From the NCBI GenBank assembly GCA_002967695.1, contig PUHN01000020.1, forward strand, positions 1 through 53,364: 53,364 bases of DNA. Reading direction: 5' to 3'. The notes beneath the pieces were generated by a model that did not search any database, had not been told where the DNA came from, and worked only from the letters and a program-made list of their open reading frames with translations. Origin of the DNA: Rhodobacteraceae bacterium WD3A24. Its GTDB lineage: Bacteria; Pseudomonadota; Alphaproteobacteria; Rhodobacterales; Rhodobacteraceae. A program made the translations under genes and the position numbers. Below, in pieces: positions 1 through 8,698 of the stretch; position 1 is the first letter of the stretch, and the number at the start of each line of letters is the position of its first letter.

Positions 1-215
1 CTGCGCTCGGCGGCGGCTGCAGGCGCTGCGGCGGGCGCCGGGGCGGCGGGCGCCGGCGCCTGGGTCGCGGCGGTCTGCTTGGCGAGGCGCACATTGAGAT
101 AGTCATCCTCGCCATAGCTGCGCTTGACGGAGACTTCGGTGAGTTCGCTATCGTTGAGAATATCCGCCAGGGCCTTGATAAAGGCCACATCCGCATCCGT
201 GGGGTTGTTCGTCAT
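1..215 (-). CDS. accB: Biotin carboxyl carrier protein of acetyl-CoA carboxylase, N-terminal part
   Basis: Partial gene running off the left edge; the ATG is the complement of 213-215, and about 71 codons are present. The product begins MTNNPTDADVAFIKALADIL, followed by a charged stretch and then an Ala/Pro-rich linker encoded by 1-60. This order (short helical N-terminus, charged strand region, Ala/Pro linker) is that of alphaproteobacterial AccB; the biotinyl domain with its target lysine would lie outside the window. AccB carries biotin for carboxylation of acetyl-CoA to malonyl-CoA, the first step of fatty acid synthesis. It diverges from the ScfR regulator at 436. Identity rests on the N-terminus only. 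Confidence 0.8.
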   Translation of the reverse strand, partial: MTNNPTDADVAFIKALADILNDSELTEVSVKRSYGEDDYLNVRLAKQTAATQAPAPAAPAPAAAPAAAAER

Positions 216-278
216 GCCGTCCTCGATCGGTCTCGCGCGCCTGTATCGTTGTGCAGATCCTGGCACCGGGCTGGGCCG

Positions 279-304
279 CTTATACGCAACATGGTCGCGG
301 GTGA
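279..304 (-). promoter_or_regulatory. Possible accB promoter
   Basis: On the minus strand a TATAAG hexamer (complement of 279-284) lies about 60 bases upstream of the accB ATG, with TTCACC 15 bases further upstream. The -10 is good, but the spacing is short and the -35 weak. The divergent gap 216-435 shows no other clear signal. Confidence 0.27.
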
Positions 305-435
305 AAAGCGCGGATTGAGGGGCGCCGCGTGGCGGCCACGCGCGGCACACAAGGGCCTTTCCGGCGATGCGGAATTCTGCAACCTTGGCGCGGCGCCGTG
401 GCGGGTGGCCGCCGAGTGAAGCAGGAGAGTCCCCG

Positions 436-1755
436 ATGCCGAGCACCGCGCTGGCGGGCACCCGGATTCGCGAGCGGCGCCTGCTTGCGGGCATGCGGCA
501 GGCCGACCTCGCGCGCGAGATCGGAGTCTCGCCCTCCTATCTCAACCTGATCGAGCACAACCGCCGCCGGGCCGGGCCGCGCCTGATCGAGGCCGCCGCG
601 CGGGTGCTGGGCGTCGATGTCTCGGCGCTGACCGAAGGGGCCGAGGCGGCGCTGCTCGACGCGCTGCGCGATGCCGCGGCGCTGGCGCGCGGCGACCCCG
701 AACCGGAAGCCGGGCGGGTCGAGGAATTCGTCGGCCGGTTTCCCGGCTGGGCGGCGCTGCTGGCCGCCGAGCACCGCCGGGCCGGCGATCTGGAGCGGAC
801 GGTGGAGCGGCTCACCGACAGGATGGCGCATGACCCCTATCTTTCGACGGCCCTGCACGAGATGCTCTCGGCGGTGACGTCGCTGCGCTCCACGGCGGCG
901 ATCCTGTCGGAGACCGAAGACCTCCCGCCGCACTGGCGGCGCAAGTTTCACGATAATCTTCACGGGGATTCCGTGCGGCTGGCCGAGGGGGCGCGGGCGC
1001 TTGCGGGCTATCTCGACACCGCCGCCGACGACGATCGCGGCGCCGCCGCGCCGCAGGAGGAACTCGAGGCCTGGCTGCGCGCGCGCGACTATCACGTCGC
1101 CGAGCTGGAGGAGCCGCGCGCGAACGTCTCGGAGGACGCGCTGATCGCCGCGGCGCCCGAGCTGGCCAGCAATTCCGCCCGCGCGCTCGCGCGGCGCTAT
1201 CTGCGCCGGTATCGGGCCGAGGCCCGCGCCCTGCCGCAGGAGCGGCTGGTCGCGGCGCTCGCGGCGCACGGCCCCGATCCGGGCGTGCTGGCCGCGCAGC
1301 TCGGCCAGCCCGTGCCGCTGGTCTTCCGGCGGCTGGCGAGCCTTCCGCCCGAGAGCGAGGGCCTGCCTCCCGTGGGGCTGGTGATGTGCGACGGCTCGGG
1401 GACGCTCGTCTTCCGCAAGCCGGTGGCGGGGTTCGCCTTTCCGCGGTTCGGGGGCGCGTGCCCGATCTGGCCGCTGTTCCAGACGCTTTCGCAGCCGCTG
1501 CGGCCGGTGCATTGTCAGGTCGAGATGGGCACGCGCCCGCGCCAGCTCTTCGACGCCTACGCCGTGTGCGAGCCCGTGGGGCCGACCGGGTTCGGCGCGC
1601 CGCAGGTGCTTGAGGCGAGCATGCTGATCCTGCCCGTCGATGCGGGCTCATCGCCGGGCCAGGCTCCGCTCGCGGTGGGGGTGAGCTGCCGGATCTGCGA
1701 GCGGACGGAGTGCCCGGCCCGGCGCGAGCCCTCGATACTGGTCGAGGGGTTTTGA
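436..1755 (+). CDS. XRE-type regulator of the short-chain fatty acyl (ScfR) family
   Basis: A 439-residue cytoplasmic regulator. Residues 5-60 form an XRE helix-turn-helix (GTRIRERRLLAGM, then SYLNLIEHNRR). A long middle region follows, and the C-terminal part, from about residue 300, has the Cys-containing DUF2083 pattern (GACPIW, then CRICERTECPAR near the end). This build matches regulators of propionate, acetate and glyoxylate-type metabolism, in which the C-terminal half is thought to sense a short-chain acyl-CoA. Start chosen at 436, behind AGGAG at 423-427; an in-frame ATG at 367 has no such site. It diverges from accB and precedes a two-component system, so a role in acetyl-CoA or acetate control is a reasonable inference. 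The ligand is unknown. Confidence 0.85.
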   Translation: MPSTALAGTRIRERRLLAGMRQADLAREIGVSPSYLNLIEHNRRRAGPRLIEAAARVLGVDVSALTEGAEAALLDALRDAAALARGDPEPEAGRVEEFVGRFPGWAALLAAEHRRAGDLERTVERLTDRMAHDPYLSTALHEMLSAVTSLRSTAAILSETEDLPPHWRRKFHDNLHGDSVRLAEGARALAGYLDTAADDDRGAAAPQEELEAWLRARDYHVAELEEPRANVSEDALIAAAPELASNSARALARRYLRRYRAEARALPQERLVAALAAHGPDPGVLAAQLGQPVPLVFRRLASLPPESEGLPPVGLVMCDGSGTLVFRKPVAGFAFPRFGGACPIWPLFQTLSQPLRPVHCQVEMGTRPRQLFDAYAVCEPVGPTGFGAPQVLEASMLILPVDAGSSPGQAPLAVGVSCRICERTECPARREPSILVEGF

Positions 1756-1848
1756 CAGCCGCACGAAACTTGACGATAGTTCGCGACGGCAGCGTGGCCC
1801 GCCGTGGGAGGCGGAGGGCGCCTGCACCGGGCCGGGGGGAGACGGCGC

Positions 1849-2217
1849 ATGAGCGGACGGGTTCTTGTCATCGAGGACGAGCCCAACATCACCGAGGCGA
1901 TCAGTTTCATCCTCTCGCGCGATGGCTGGGACGTGGCCTGTCACGCCGACGGGGCGACCGCGCTGGAGGTCATCCGCGAGACGGCGCCCGACCTGTTGAT
2001 CCTCGACGTGATGCTGCCCGGCCAGAGCGGCTATGACATTCTGCGCGAATTGCGCGCCGCGCCGGCGACGCGGGATCTGCCGGTGCTGGTGCTGACCGCG
2101 CGCAGCCAGCAGCCCGACCGCGATCTGGCCGCGCGTCTGGGCGCGAGCCGGTTCATGTCAAAACCCTTTTCCAATGCCGATATCCGCGCCGCCGTGCGCG
2201 AGATGGTGCAGGCATGA
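1849..2217 (+). CDS. Single-domain response regulator (CrbR-like position)
   Basis: A 122-residue protein consisting of one receiver domain and no output domain. Visible residues: acidic pair Glu9/Asp10, phosphoacceptor Asp53 in LLILDVMLPG, Thr83, and Lys105 in SKPF. It starts behind a GGGGGGAGA site and its stop overlaps the next start (ATGA at 2214-2217). With the histidine kinase at 2486 it makes a complete phosphorelay pair. Because it cannot bind DNA itself, it may pass the signal by protein contact or compete for phosphate. The partner kinase lacks its own receiver, which fits this protein supplying it. Confidence 0.85.
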   Translation: MSGRVLVIEDEPNITEAISFILSRDGWDVACHADGATALEVIRETAPDLLILDVMLPGQSGYDILRELRAAPATRDLPVLVLTARSQQPDRDLAARLGASRFMSKPFSNADIRAAVREMVQA

Positions 2218-2486
2218 GCGCCTCGGCCCGCCCGCTCTATCTGGCGCGCGAAAGCTACCGCCGCCGCCGCCTGATGGACGCCGCCCGGCTTCTGCCGATC
2301 GCGGGGGCGGTGCTCTTGGCCCTGCCGCTGCTCTGGGCGCCCGAGCCGGCGCCCGAGCGGGCGACGGCGCATGACACCGTCTATCTGTTCGGCGTGTGGC
2401 TGGCGCTGATCCTGGCCGCCGCGGCGCTCGCGCGCCGGCTCGCCCCGGCGATGGAGGAGGATCGCGGCGCGGGCGGCGCGGGCTGA
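2214..2486 (+). CDS. Small two-helix membrane protein between receiver and sensor kinase
   Basis: A 90-residue protein of unknown family. It has a basic N-terminus with an RRRR run (about residues 17-20), two hydrophobic segments (about 23-42 and 56-74), and an acidic/Gly tail. It overlaps the receiver gene by ATGA and the kinase gene by one base (TGATG at 2484-2488), so all three are almost certainly co-translated. Small membrane proteins in this position could be accessory to the transporter-like sensor, but that is inference from context only. Real coding is supported by the double overlap. Confidence 0.7.
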   Translation: MSASARPLYLARESYRRRRLMDAARLLPIAGAVLLALPLLWAPEPAPERATAHDTVYLFGVWLALILAAAALARRLAPAMEEDRGAGGAG

Positions 2487-5209
2487 TGCTGCCGTTCAAC
2501 CTGCTGGTCCTGGCCTGCCTGGCTTATGTCATCATCCTGTTTCTGGTGGCCTTCGTCGTGGAGCGGCGCGCCGATGGCGGCCGGATTCCATGGCTGAACT
2601 CGCCGCTGATCTACACGCTGTCGCTGTCGATCTACTGCACCGCCTGGACCTTTTACGGCGCGGTGGGCTATGCGGCGCGATCGGGGCTGGAGTTCATGAC
2701 GATCTATCTCGGGCCCACGCTTATATTCGTGGGCTGGTGGTGGGTTCTGCGCAAGCTGGTGCGCATCGCCAAGACGCAGCGCGTGACCTCGATCGCCGAC
2801 ATGCTGTCATCGCGCTACGGCAAGTCGAACCTGATCGGGGTGATCGTCACCCTGCTCGCCGTGGCCGGCACGACGCCCTATATCGCGCTGCAGTTGCAGT
2901 CCATTTCGCTGTCCTTCGCCGTCTTCGCGGCCGAGGAGGGGCCGGCGGGTTGGTCGCGCCCCGATCTGGACGCGACCGCCATCTGGGCGGCGGCGGGGCT
3001 TGCGCTGTTCACCATCCTGTTCGGGACGCGCAATCTCGACGCCAACGAGCAGCACCAGGGCATCGTCACCGCCATCGCCGTGGAGGCGGTGGTCAAGCTC
3101 GTCGCGCTGCTTGCGGTGGGCATCTTCGTGGTCTGGGGCATGGCCGGCAGCGCGGGGGCGATCCTCGAGCGGATCGAGGCGGCGCCCGGCCCGGACTGGG
3201 CGCTGCAGCCCAGCCGGTGGGCGGGGCTGACCTTTCTTTCGGCCGCGGCGATCCTCGCGCTGCCGCGCATGTTTCAGGTGATGGTGGTCGAGAACGCCGA
3301 CGAACGCCACCTGGCCACCGCGTCATGGGCGTTTCCGCTCTATCTCTTCCTGATGAGTCTTTTCGTCATGCCCATCGCGGTGATGGGGCTCGACACCCTG
3401 CCCGAGGGCGCCAACCCCGATCTGTTCGTTCTGACGCTGCCCTTGTCGCAGGAGGCGGGCGGGCTCGCGCTGCTGGCGTTTCTCGGCGGCTTTTCGGCCT
3501 CGACCTCGATGGTCATCGTCGCCGCGATCGCGCTGTCGACGATGGTGTCCAACCACATCGTCACGCCGCTCAGGCTGGCGCTGCGGCCCGCGCAGGGGCG
3601 GGGCGGGGGCGATCTGCGCCGGTTCGTCCTGCGCACGCGACGCATCGCCATCGCGGGGGTGCTCGCGCTGGGCTATGCCTATTACAGCGTCACCGGCGGA
3701 TCCGAGGCGCTGGCCTCCATCGGGCTGATCGCCTTTGCCGGCGTGGCGCAGGTTCTGCCGGCCCTTCTGGGCGGAATCTTCTGGCGCGGCGGCACGCGGG
3801 CCGGCGCGGCCGCCGGGCTGTCGACGGGGTTCGCGATCTGGCTCTATGCGCTGTTCCTGCCCAGCTTCGGCCCCGATGCGGTCTTCTCCGCGCGGCTTCT
3901 CGCCGAGGGGCCGGCGGGGCTGGACTGGCTGCGGCCGCAGGCGCTTTTCGGCACGGGCGGGATGGATCCGCTGCTGCACGCGCTGTTCTGGAGCCTGTCG
4001 CTGAACACGGCCGTCTTCTGCGCCGGCTCGCTGCTGAGCTTTCCCGACCCGGTGGAGCGCGTGCAGGGGGCGCAGTTCGTCGGGGTGTTCGACCTTCAGG
4101 CCGGCACCCGCGGCTGGAGCCGCAGCGCCGCCGAGGCCGAGGATCTTCTGGTGATGGCGCAGCGCATTCTCGGCCACGCCGAGGCGCAGGAGTTCTTCCG
4201 TGCCGAGGCCGCCGCGCAGGGCAAGGCCACATTCCTGCCCGACACCACGCCCGATTTCCTAGAGCGGCTCGAACGCCGGCTCGCCGGCTCGGTGGGCGCG
4301 GCGACGGCCCATGCGATGATCGTGCAGATCGTGGGCGGCAGTCTCGTCTCCGTCCAGGATCTGATGGCCGTGGCCAGCGAGGCGGCACAGATCATCGAGT
4401 ATTCCAGCCAGCTCGAGGCGAAGTCCGAGGAGCTCGAACGCACCGCGCGCAAGCTGCGCGAGGCCAACGAGATGCTCACCCGGCTGTCGGTGCAGAAAGA
4501 CGCCTTTCTCAGCCAGATCAGCCACGAGCTGCGCACGCCGATGACCTCGATCCGGGCGTTTTCGGAGATTCTCAAGGACGCCGATGCGGTCGGCGGGGCC
4601 GATCAGGTGAAATACGCCGGCATCATCCAGGACGAGGCGATCCGCCTGACCGTGCTCCTCGATGATCTGCTCGATCTCAGCGTGCTCGAAAGCGGGCGCG
4701 TGCAGCTCAGCCTGCAGACCGAGCGGCTGGAGCGGCTCATCGGCCGCGCGCTGCTGGCCTCGAACTCCATCGCCCCCGAGCGCGCCTTCATCATCGACCG
4801 CGACCAGAGCACCGAGCAGATCGAGGTGACCACCGATACCGGCCGGCTTGCGCAGGTGCTCATCAACATCCTCTCGAACGCGCGCAAATACTGCGACGCC
4901 GCCGAGCCGCGGATCACCATCCGCGCGCGCCGGAGCGGGCGGATGGTCGAGGTCGATGTCGTCGATAACGGCTCGGGCATCCCCGAGGACCAGCAGGCGA
5001 TGATCTTCGAGAAATTCGCGCGGCTGAGCGATCAGGCGCAGGCGGGCGGCGCCGGGCTGGGGCTGGCGATCTGCCGCGAGATCATGGAAAAGCTCGGCGG
5101 CTCGATCACCTATCTCCCGGGGCAGGGCGGTGCGGCGTTCCGTCTGCGTTTCGTCCGTGTGCTGGAGACGGGCGAGGCGGGCGGCGGCGCAGGCGGGGCC
5201 GTGGCGTGA
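2486..5209 (+). CDS. SSS-transporter-linked sensor histidine kinase (CrbS-like)
   Basis: A 907-residue membrane kinase. Residues 1 to about 520 are a sodium/solute symporter (SLC5-type) domain with some 12-13 membrane segments. A linker of STAC type follows (around DPVERVQGAQFVGVF), then a helical coiled stretch, a HisKA domain with phosphoacceptor His680 in SQISHELRTP, and an ATPase domain with N, G1 (DNGSGIP) and G2 (GAGLGLAI) boxes. CrbS-type proteins often carry PAS and receiver domains as well; neither is visible here. The family is linked to sensing of acetate and other small carbon sources. The ATG at 2486 overlaps the preceding stop. An earlier in-frame start would run into the small membrane protein gene and is unlikely. 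Confidence 0.88.
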   Translation: MLPFNLLVLACLAYVIILFLVAFVVERRADGGRIPWLNSPLIYTLSLSIYCTAWTFYGAVGYAARSGLEFMTIYLGPTLIFVGWWWVLRKLVRIAKTQRVTSIADMLSSRYGKSNLIGVIVTLLAVAGTTPYIALQLQSISLSFAVFAAEEGPAGWSRPDLDATAIWAAAGLALFTILFGTRNLDANEQHQGIVTAIAVEAVVKLVALLAVGIFVVWGMAGSAGAILERIEAAPGPDWALQPSRWAGLTFLSAAAILALPRMFQVMVVENADERHLATASWAFPLYLFLMSLFVMPIAVMGLDTLPEGANPDLFVLTLPLSQEAGGLALLAFLGGFSASTSMVIVAAIALSTMVSNHIVTPLRLALRPAQGRGGGDLRRFVLRTRRIAIAGVLALGYAYYSVTGGSEALASIGLIAFAGVAQVLPALLGGIFWRGGTRAGAAAGLSTGFAIWLYALFLPSFGPDAVFSARLLAEGPAGLDWLRPQALFGTGGMDPLLHALFWSLSLNTAVFCAGSLLSFPDPVERVQGAQFVGVFDLQAGTRGWSRSAAEAEDLLVMAQRILGHAEAQEFFRAEAAAQGKATFLPDTTPDFLERLERRLAGSVGAATAHAMIVQIVGGSLVSVQDLMAVASEAAQIIEYSSQLEAKSEELERTARKLREANEMLTRLSVQKDAFLSQISHELRTPMTSIRAFSEILKDADAVGGADQVKYAGIIQDEAIRLTVLLDDLLDLSVLESGRVQLSLQTERLERLIGRALLASNSIAPERAFIIDRDQSTEQIEVTTDTGRLAQVLINILSNARKYCDAAEPRITIRARRSGRMVEVDVVDNGSGIPEDQQAMIFEKFARLSDQAQAGGAGLGLAICREIMEKLGGSITYLPGQGGAAFRLRFVRVLETGEAGGGAGGAVA

Positions 5210-5225
5210 GGGGCCGCCCGCTCGC

Positions 5226-6740
5226 TCAACCCTCCCGCGGCGGCAGGAAGAGGCCCGCATCCTCGGCCGCGCGGCGCAGGGCGCGGGCCTTGTTGAGCGT
5301 CTCCTGCCACTCGGCCTCGGGATCGCTGTCGGCGACCACGCCGCCGCCGGCCTGGATGTAGAGGGTTTCGTCCTTGAGCACCGCGGTGCGCAGGGCGATG
5401 CACATGTCCATCTCGCCATTGGCGGCGAAATAGCCCACGCCGCCGCCATAGACGCCGCGCTTTTCGGGCTCCAGTTCGTCGATGATCTCCATCGCGCGCA
5501 GCTTGGGCGCGCCCGAGACGGTGCCGGCGGGCAGGCCGGCCAGCAGGGCCGAGAGCGCGTCCTCGCCCGCGCGCAACTCGCCGACCACGTTGGAGACGAT
5601 GTGCATCACATGGCTGTAGCGTTCGATCACGAACTGCTCGGTCGGGCGGACTGTGCCGATCCGGGCGACGCGGCCGACATCGTTGCGCCCCAGATCGAGC
5701 AGCATCAGATGTTCGGCGCGTTCCTTGTCATCGGCGAGAAGATCGGCCTCCAGCGCGCGGTCGTCCTCGGGCGTCGCCCCGCGCGGGCGGGTTCCGGCGA
5801 TGGGGCGGACGGTCACCTCGCCCCCGCGCACCCGGACGAGGATTTCCGGCGAGGCCCCGATCACCTGGAAACCGCCGAAATTGAAGAAGAACATGAAGGG
5901 CGAGGGATTGGTGCGCCGCAGGGAACGATAGAGCGCGAAGGGCGGCAGGGGAAAGGGCTGTGCCCATCGTTGCGAGGGGACGACCTGAAAGATGTCGCCC
6001 GCCGCGATGTAGTCCTTGGCGCGCGCGACGGCGGCCATGTAGCCTTCCTTGGAGAAATTCGAGGCCGGCTCGGCCAGCGGCACGGGTGTGCCAAGGCCCA
6101 GCGTCGCGCCCGGCACGGCGCGCTCGAGGTCTCGCACGGCGTCCATTACCCGCTCACCGGCCTGCGCATAGGCCGCCCGCGCCGTCAGCCCCGAGGCCGC
6201 CCATGCCGGCGCGACAACGGTGACCTCGCCGCGCACCCCGTCGAGGACCGCCACCACCGAGGGGCGGATCAGCACCGCGTCGGGCAGCCCCAGCGGATCG
6301 GGGTTGATGTCGGGCAGATGCTCGACGTGGCGGATCATGTCATAGCCCAGATAGCCGTACAGCCCGGCGGAGATGGGCGGCAGGTCCTCGGGCATGTCGA
6401 TGCGGCTCTCGGCGATCAGAGCGCGCAGGGAGGCAAGCGGCGCGGCCTCCTCGGCCTCCCAGGCATCCGGGTCGAAGCGCGCCTCGCGGTTGATGCGCGC
6501 ATGCGCGCCGTGGTTCTGCCAGATCAGGTCGGGTTTGAGCCCGACCACCGAATAGCGCCCGCGCGTCTCGCCGCCGGTCACCGACTCCAGCATGAAACTG
6601 TCGCGCCGGGCCCCGGAAAGCTTGAGCATCAGCGAGACGGGCGTGTCGAGATCGGCGGCGAGGCGGGCGTGAACGACCTGATTGCGCCCCGCGTTCCAGC
6701 CGGCCTCGAAGGCCTCGAAGGACGGGATCAGCTCGACCAT
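5226..6740 (-). CDS. trpE: Anthranilate synthase component I
   Basis: A 504-residue protein of normal length. It converts chorismate and ammonia (from TrpG) to anthranilate, the first committed step of tryptophan synthesis. The N-terminal domain carries the LLES-like feedback element (FMLESV, about residues 49-54). The C-terminal chorismate-binding domain shows IAGTRPRG, LLDLGRNDVGRV and the GAPKLRAMEIID and YGGGVGYF blocks. The gene begins 9 bases after the ppiD stop on the same strand, so the two are probably one operon. It converges on the sensor kinase with a 16-base gap that holds no visible terminator. Confidence 0.97.
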   Translation of the reverse strand: MVELIPSFEAFEAGWNAGRNQVVHARLAADLDTPVSLMLKLSGARRDSFMLESVTGGETRGRYSVVGLKPDLIWQNHGAHARINREARFDPDAWEAEEAAPLASLRALIAESRIDMPEDLPPISAGLYGYLGYDMIRHVEHLPDINPDPLGLPDAVLIRPSVVAVLDGVRGEVTVVAPAWAASGLTARAAYAQAGERVMDAVRDLERAVPGATLGLGTPVPLAEPASNFSKEGYMAAVARAKDYIAAGDIFQVVPSQRWAQPFPLPPFALYRSLRRTNPSPFMFFFNFGGFQVIGASPEILVRVRGGEVTVRPIAGTRPRGATPEDDRALEADLLADDKERAEHLMLLDLGRNDVGRVARIGTVRPTEQFVIERYSHVMHIVSNVVGELRAGEDALSALLAGLPAGTVSGAPKLRAMEIIDELEPEKRGVYGGGVGYFAANGEMDMCIALRTAVLKDETLYIQAGGGVVADSDPEAEWQETLNKARALRRAAEDAGLFLPPREG

Positions 6741-6749
6741 GCCGGCCTC

Positions 6750-8603
6750 TCAGCGAAACTGCGCATGGACCGCGTCGATCGCGGCCTGATCGAGGCTGAT
6801 GCCCGCCTCGCCCCGAACGGCGTCGGCGAAGTAGTTGTAGACATCCTGCGACAGGCCCTGGGCCATGCGCCGGGCGATCTGCTGGCGCTGTTGCTGCACG
6901 CTGTCGCTGTCCTCTGCCGGCGGCAGGATCTCGTCGAGGCGGACGACATGCACCGCCGCGTCAGCCGTGACGATGCGCGTTGCGCCCGCGTCCTCCAGGG
7001 CGAAGGCCGCCTCGACGGCGGGCTGCGGCGTGCCGGGCACGGAATCGCTGCGTGTGACCGGTTCCACCCGCTGTGGGACGGGCTCAAGCGCGTCGTCGGG
7101 GGTGCCCTGGGCGATTTCCGTGGCCAGCGCCTCGGCCCGGTCGGTCAGGCGGGCGAGCCGCTCGGCCTGCGCCCAGCTTTCGGCAACCTCGTTGCGCACC
7201 TCCTCGAAGGGGCGCGGTTGCGGCGCGCGCTCCTCATCGAGGCGCAGCGCGAACACGCCGCCATCCTCAAGCTCGCGGATGCGGGGGAAGTCGTCGGCGC
7301 TGACCTCGCCCGCGGCCTGGCGGAAGGCGGTGTAGCCCGCGATGCCCTCGCGCACGCCCTCGTGAAAGCTGATCTCGCCGAACTCCATCGCCGTTTCCTC
7401 GGCCAGCGACTCGATACGCGCGCCGCTGGCGAGGATGTCCTCGAAGCTGTCGATCCGCTCGGCGATCATGCGCTGGGCCCGTTGTAGGGCGAGTTCCTGG
7501 CGCAACTCGTCGCGCGCCTCCTCAAAGCTGGTCTCCTGCGCGGCGAGCACGGCATTGACGCGAAACAGCGCCTGACCGAGCGCCGTCTCCACCGGCCCGA
7601 CGACTCCGGGCCCCTCGGTGCCGAAGACCGCCTCGGCCGCGGCGTCGGAGAGATCGTCGCGGCCGATGTCACCCATGTCGGCATCGGCCATCTCGAGCCC
7701 GCGTTCTTCGACCAGATCGGCGAAATCCGCCTCGCCGGCGTCCAGCCGCGCGCGCGCCTGCTGCGCAGCCTCCTCGGAAGGGAAGACGAGGCGTTCGACA
7801 AGACGGCGCTCGGGGCGTTGGAATTCGTTGCTGCGCGATTCGTAGAGCTCGCGCAGCGCGGCCTCGTCGAGCTCGACCTCGTCGGACAGCATCGACGGGG
7901 TGAGCCAGGCATAGGTGATCTCGCGCGACGCCGGGGTGGTGAAGGCGTCGATGTTGTCTTCGTAATGTGCGCGCAGCTCCGTCTCGTCGGGCTCGGGCAG
8001 GGGCTCGTCCAGCGTGTCGGCCGCGAAGGTGAACACGCTGAAGCTGCGCCTCTGGGCGGCATAGTCAAAGACCGTCTCCACCGCCGTCTCCGGCCCGCGC
8101 AGCCCCGCCGCGATGGCCGATTCCAGCAGCCCGCGCGCGATGTCGAGGCGCATGCGCCGCTCGAACTCGGCCTCGGTCATGCCCTGTTGTTCAAGCACCA
8201 GCCTGTAGGTGTCGCGGCTGAATTCGCCGCTGACGTTCTGAAACGCCTGCATGCTGCGAAGCTCCTCGGCCAGCAACTCGTCACCCGCCGAGATGCCCAG
8301 CCGCATGGCCTCGTTTTCCAGCGCGGCCTGGGTGACCAGACGGTTGCGCACCTGGCGGTCGAGCCCGAATCTCTGCGCCTGCTCGAAGCTGATGTTCTGG
8401 CCGACCTGCTCCCCCAGCGCGCGCATCTCCTGCTGCAGGGCGTTGGCATATTCCTGCACGGTGATCTCGCGCTCGCCGACGCTGCCGAGCCGGTTGATCG
8501 TGCCGCCGAACTGGTTTGCCCCGAATCCGGCAAGGCCGACGATCAGCAGCGCGATGATGATCCAGACGGCGATGTTTGCCGGTTTGCCCTTGGTCTTGGC
8601 CAT
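6750..8603 (-). CDS. ppiD: Membrane-anchored peptidyl-prolyl isomerase, PpiD/SurA type
   Basis: A 617-residue periplasmic folding factor. A single N-terminal membrane helix (about residues 10-30) follows a lysine-rich start (MAKTKGKP). A SurA-like N-terminal domain comes next, then a parvulin-type rotamase region at about 230-340 whose sequence is diverged, and a long acidic C-terminal half. The start is the ATG at 8601-8603, with an AAAGG-type site upstream; open frame continues further 5' but with aberrant Pro/Gly/Arg-rich sequence. The pairing of this gene with trpE is typical of Rhodobacterales. It probably assists outer-membrane protein maturation. Whether the isomerase site is active cannot be judged by eye. 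Confidence 0.88.
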   Translation of the reverse strand: MAKTKGKPANIAVWIIIALLIVGLAGFGANQFGGTINRLGSVGEREITVQEYANALQQEMRALGEQVGQNISFEQAQRFGLDRQVRNRLVTQAALENEAMRLGISAGDELLAEELRSMQAFQNVSGEFSRDTYRLVLEQQGMTEAEFERRMRLDIARGLLESAIAAGLRGPETAVETVFDYAAQRRSFSVFTFAADTLDEPLPEPDETELRAHYEDNIDAFTTPASREITYAWLTPSMLSDEVELDEAALRELYESRSNEFQRPERRLVERLVFPSEEAAQQARARLDAGEADFADLVEERGLEMADADMGDIGRDDLSDAAAEAVFGTEGPGVVGPVETALGQALFRVNAVLAAQETSFEEARDELRQELALQRAQRMIAERIDSFEDILASGARIESLAEETAMEFGEISFHEGVREGIAGYTAFRQAAGEVSADDFPRIRELEDGGVFALRLDEERAPQPRPFEEVRNEVAESWAQAERLARLTDRAEALATEIAQGTPDDALEPVPQRVEPVTRSDSVPGTPQPAVEAAFALEDAGATRIVTADAAVHVVRLDEILPPAEDSDSVQQQRQQIARRMAQGLSQDVYNYFADAVRGEAGISLDQAAIDAVHAQFR

Positions 8604-8698
8604 GTGGTTGCGCGCCTTTCGCTGAGTGTTGCGTCGCGTTGCCGGGTGCCCGCTTCGGCCCCCCGTGTGTAAGCAGCTTGGGGCGGGCGGGCAAGCCG

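Noticed and set aside
1-60. GGCGCC-rich tandem repeat at the left edge
   Set aside because: It is the Ala/Pro linker coding sequence of accB, not a repeat element.
5130-7487. 785-codon frame opposite trpE and ppiD
   Set aside because: Composition is that of an antisense shadow; trpE and ppiD on the minus strand are unambiguous.
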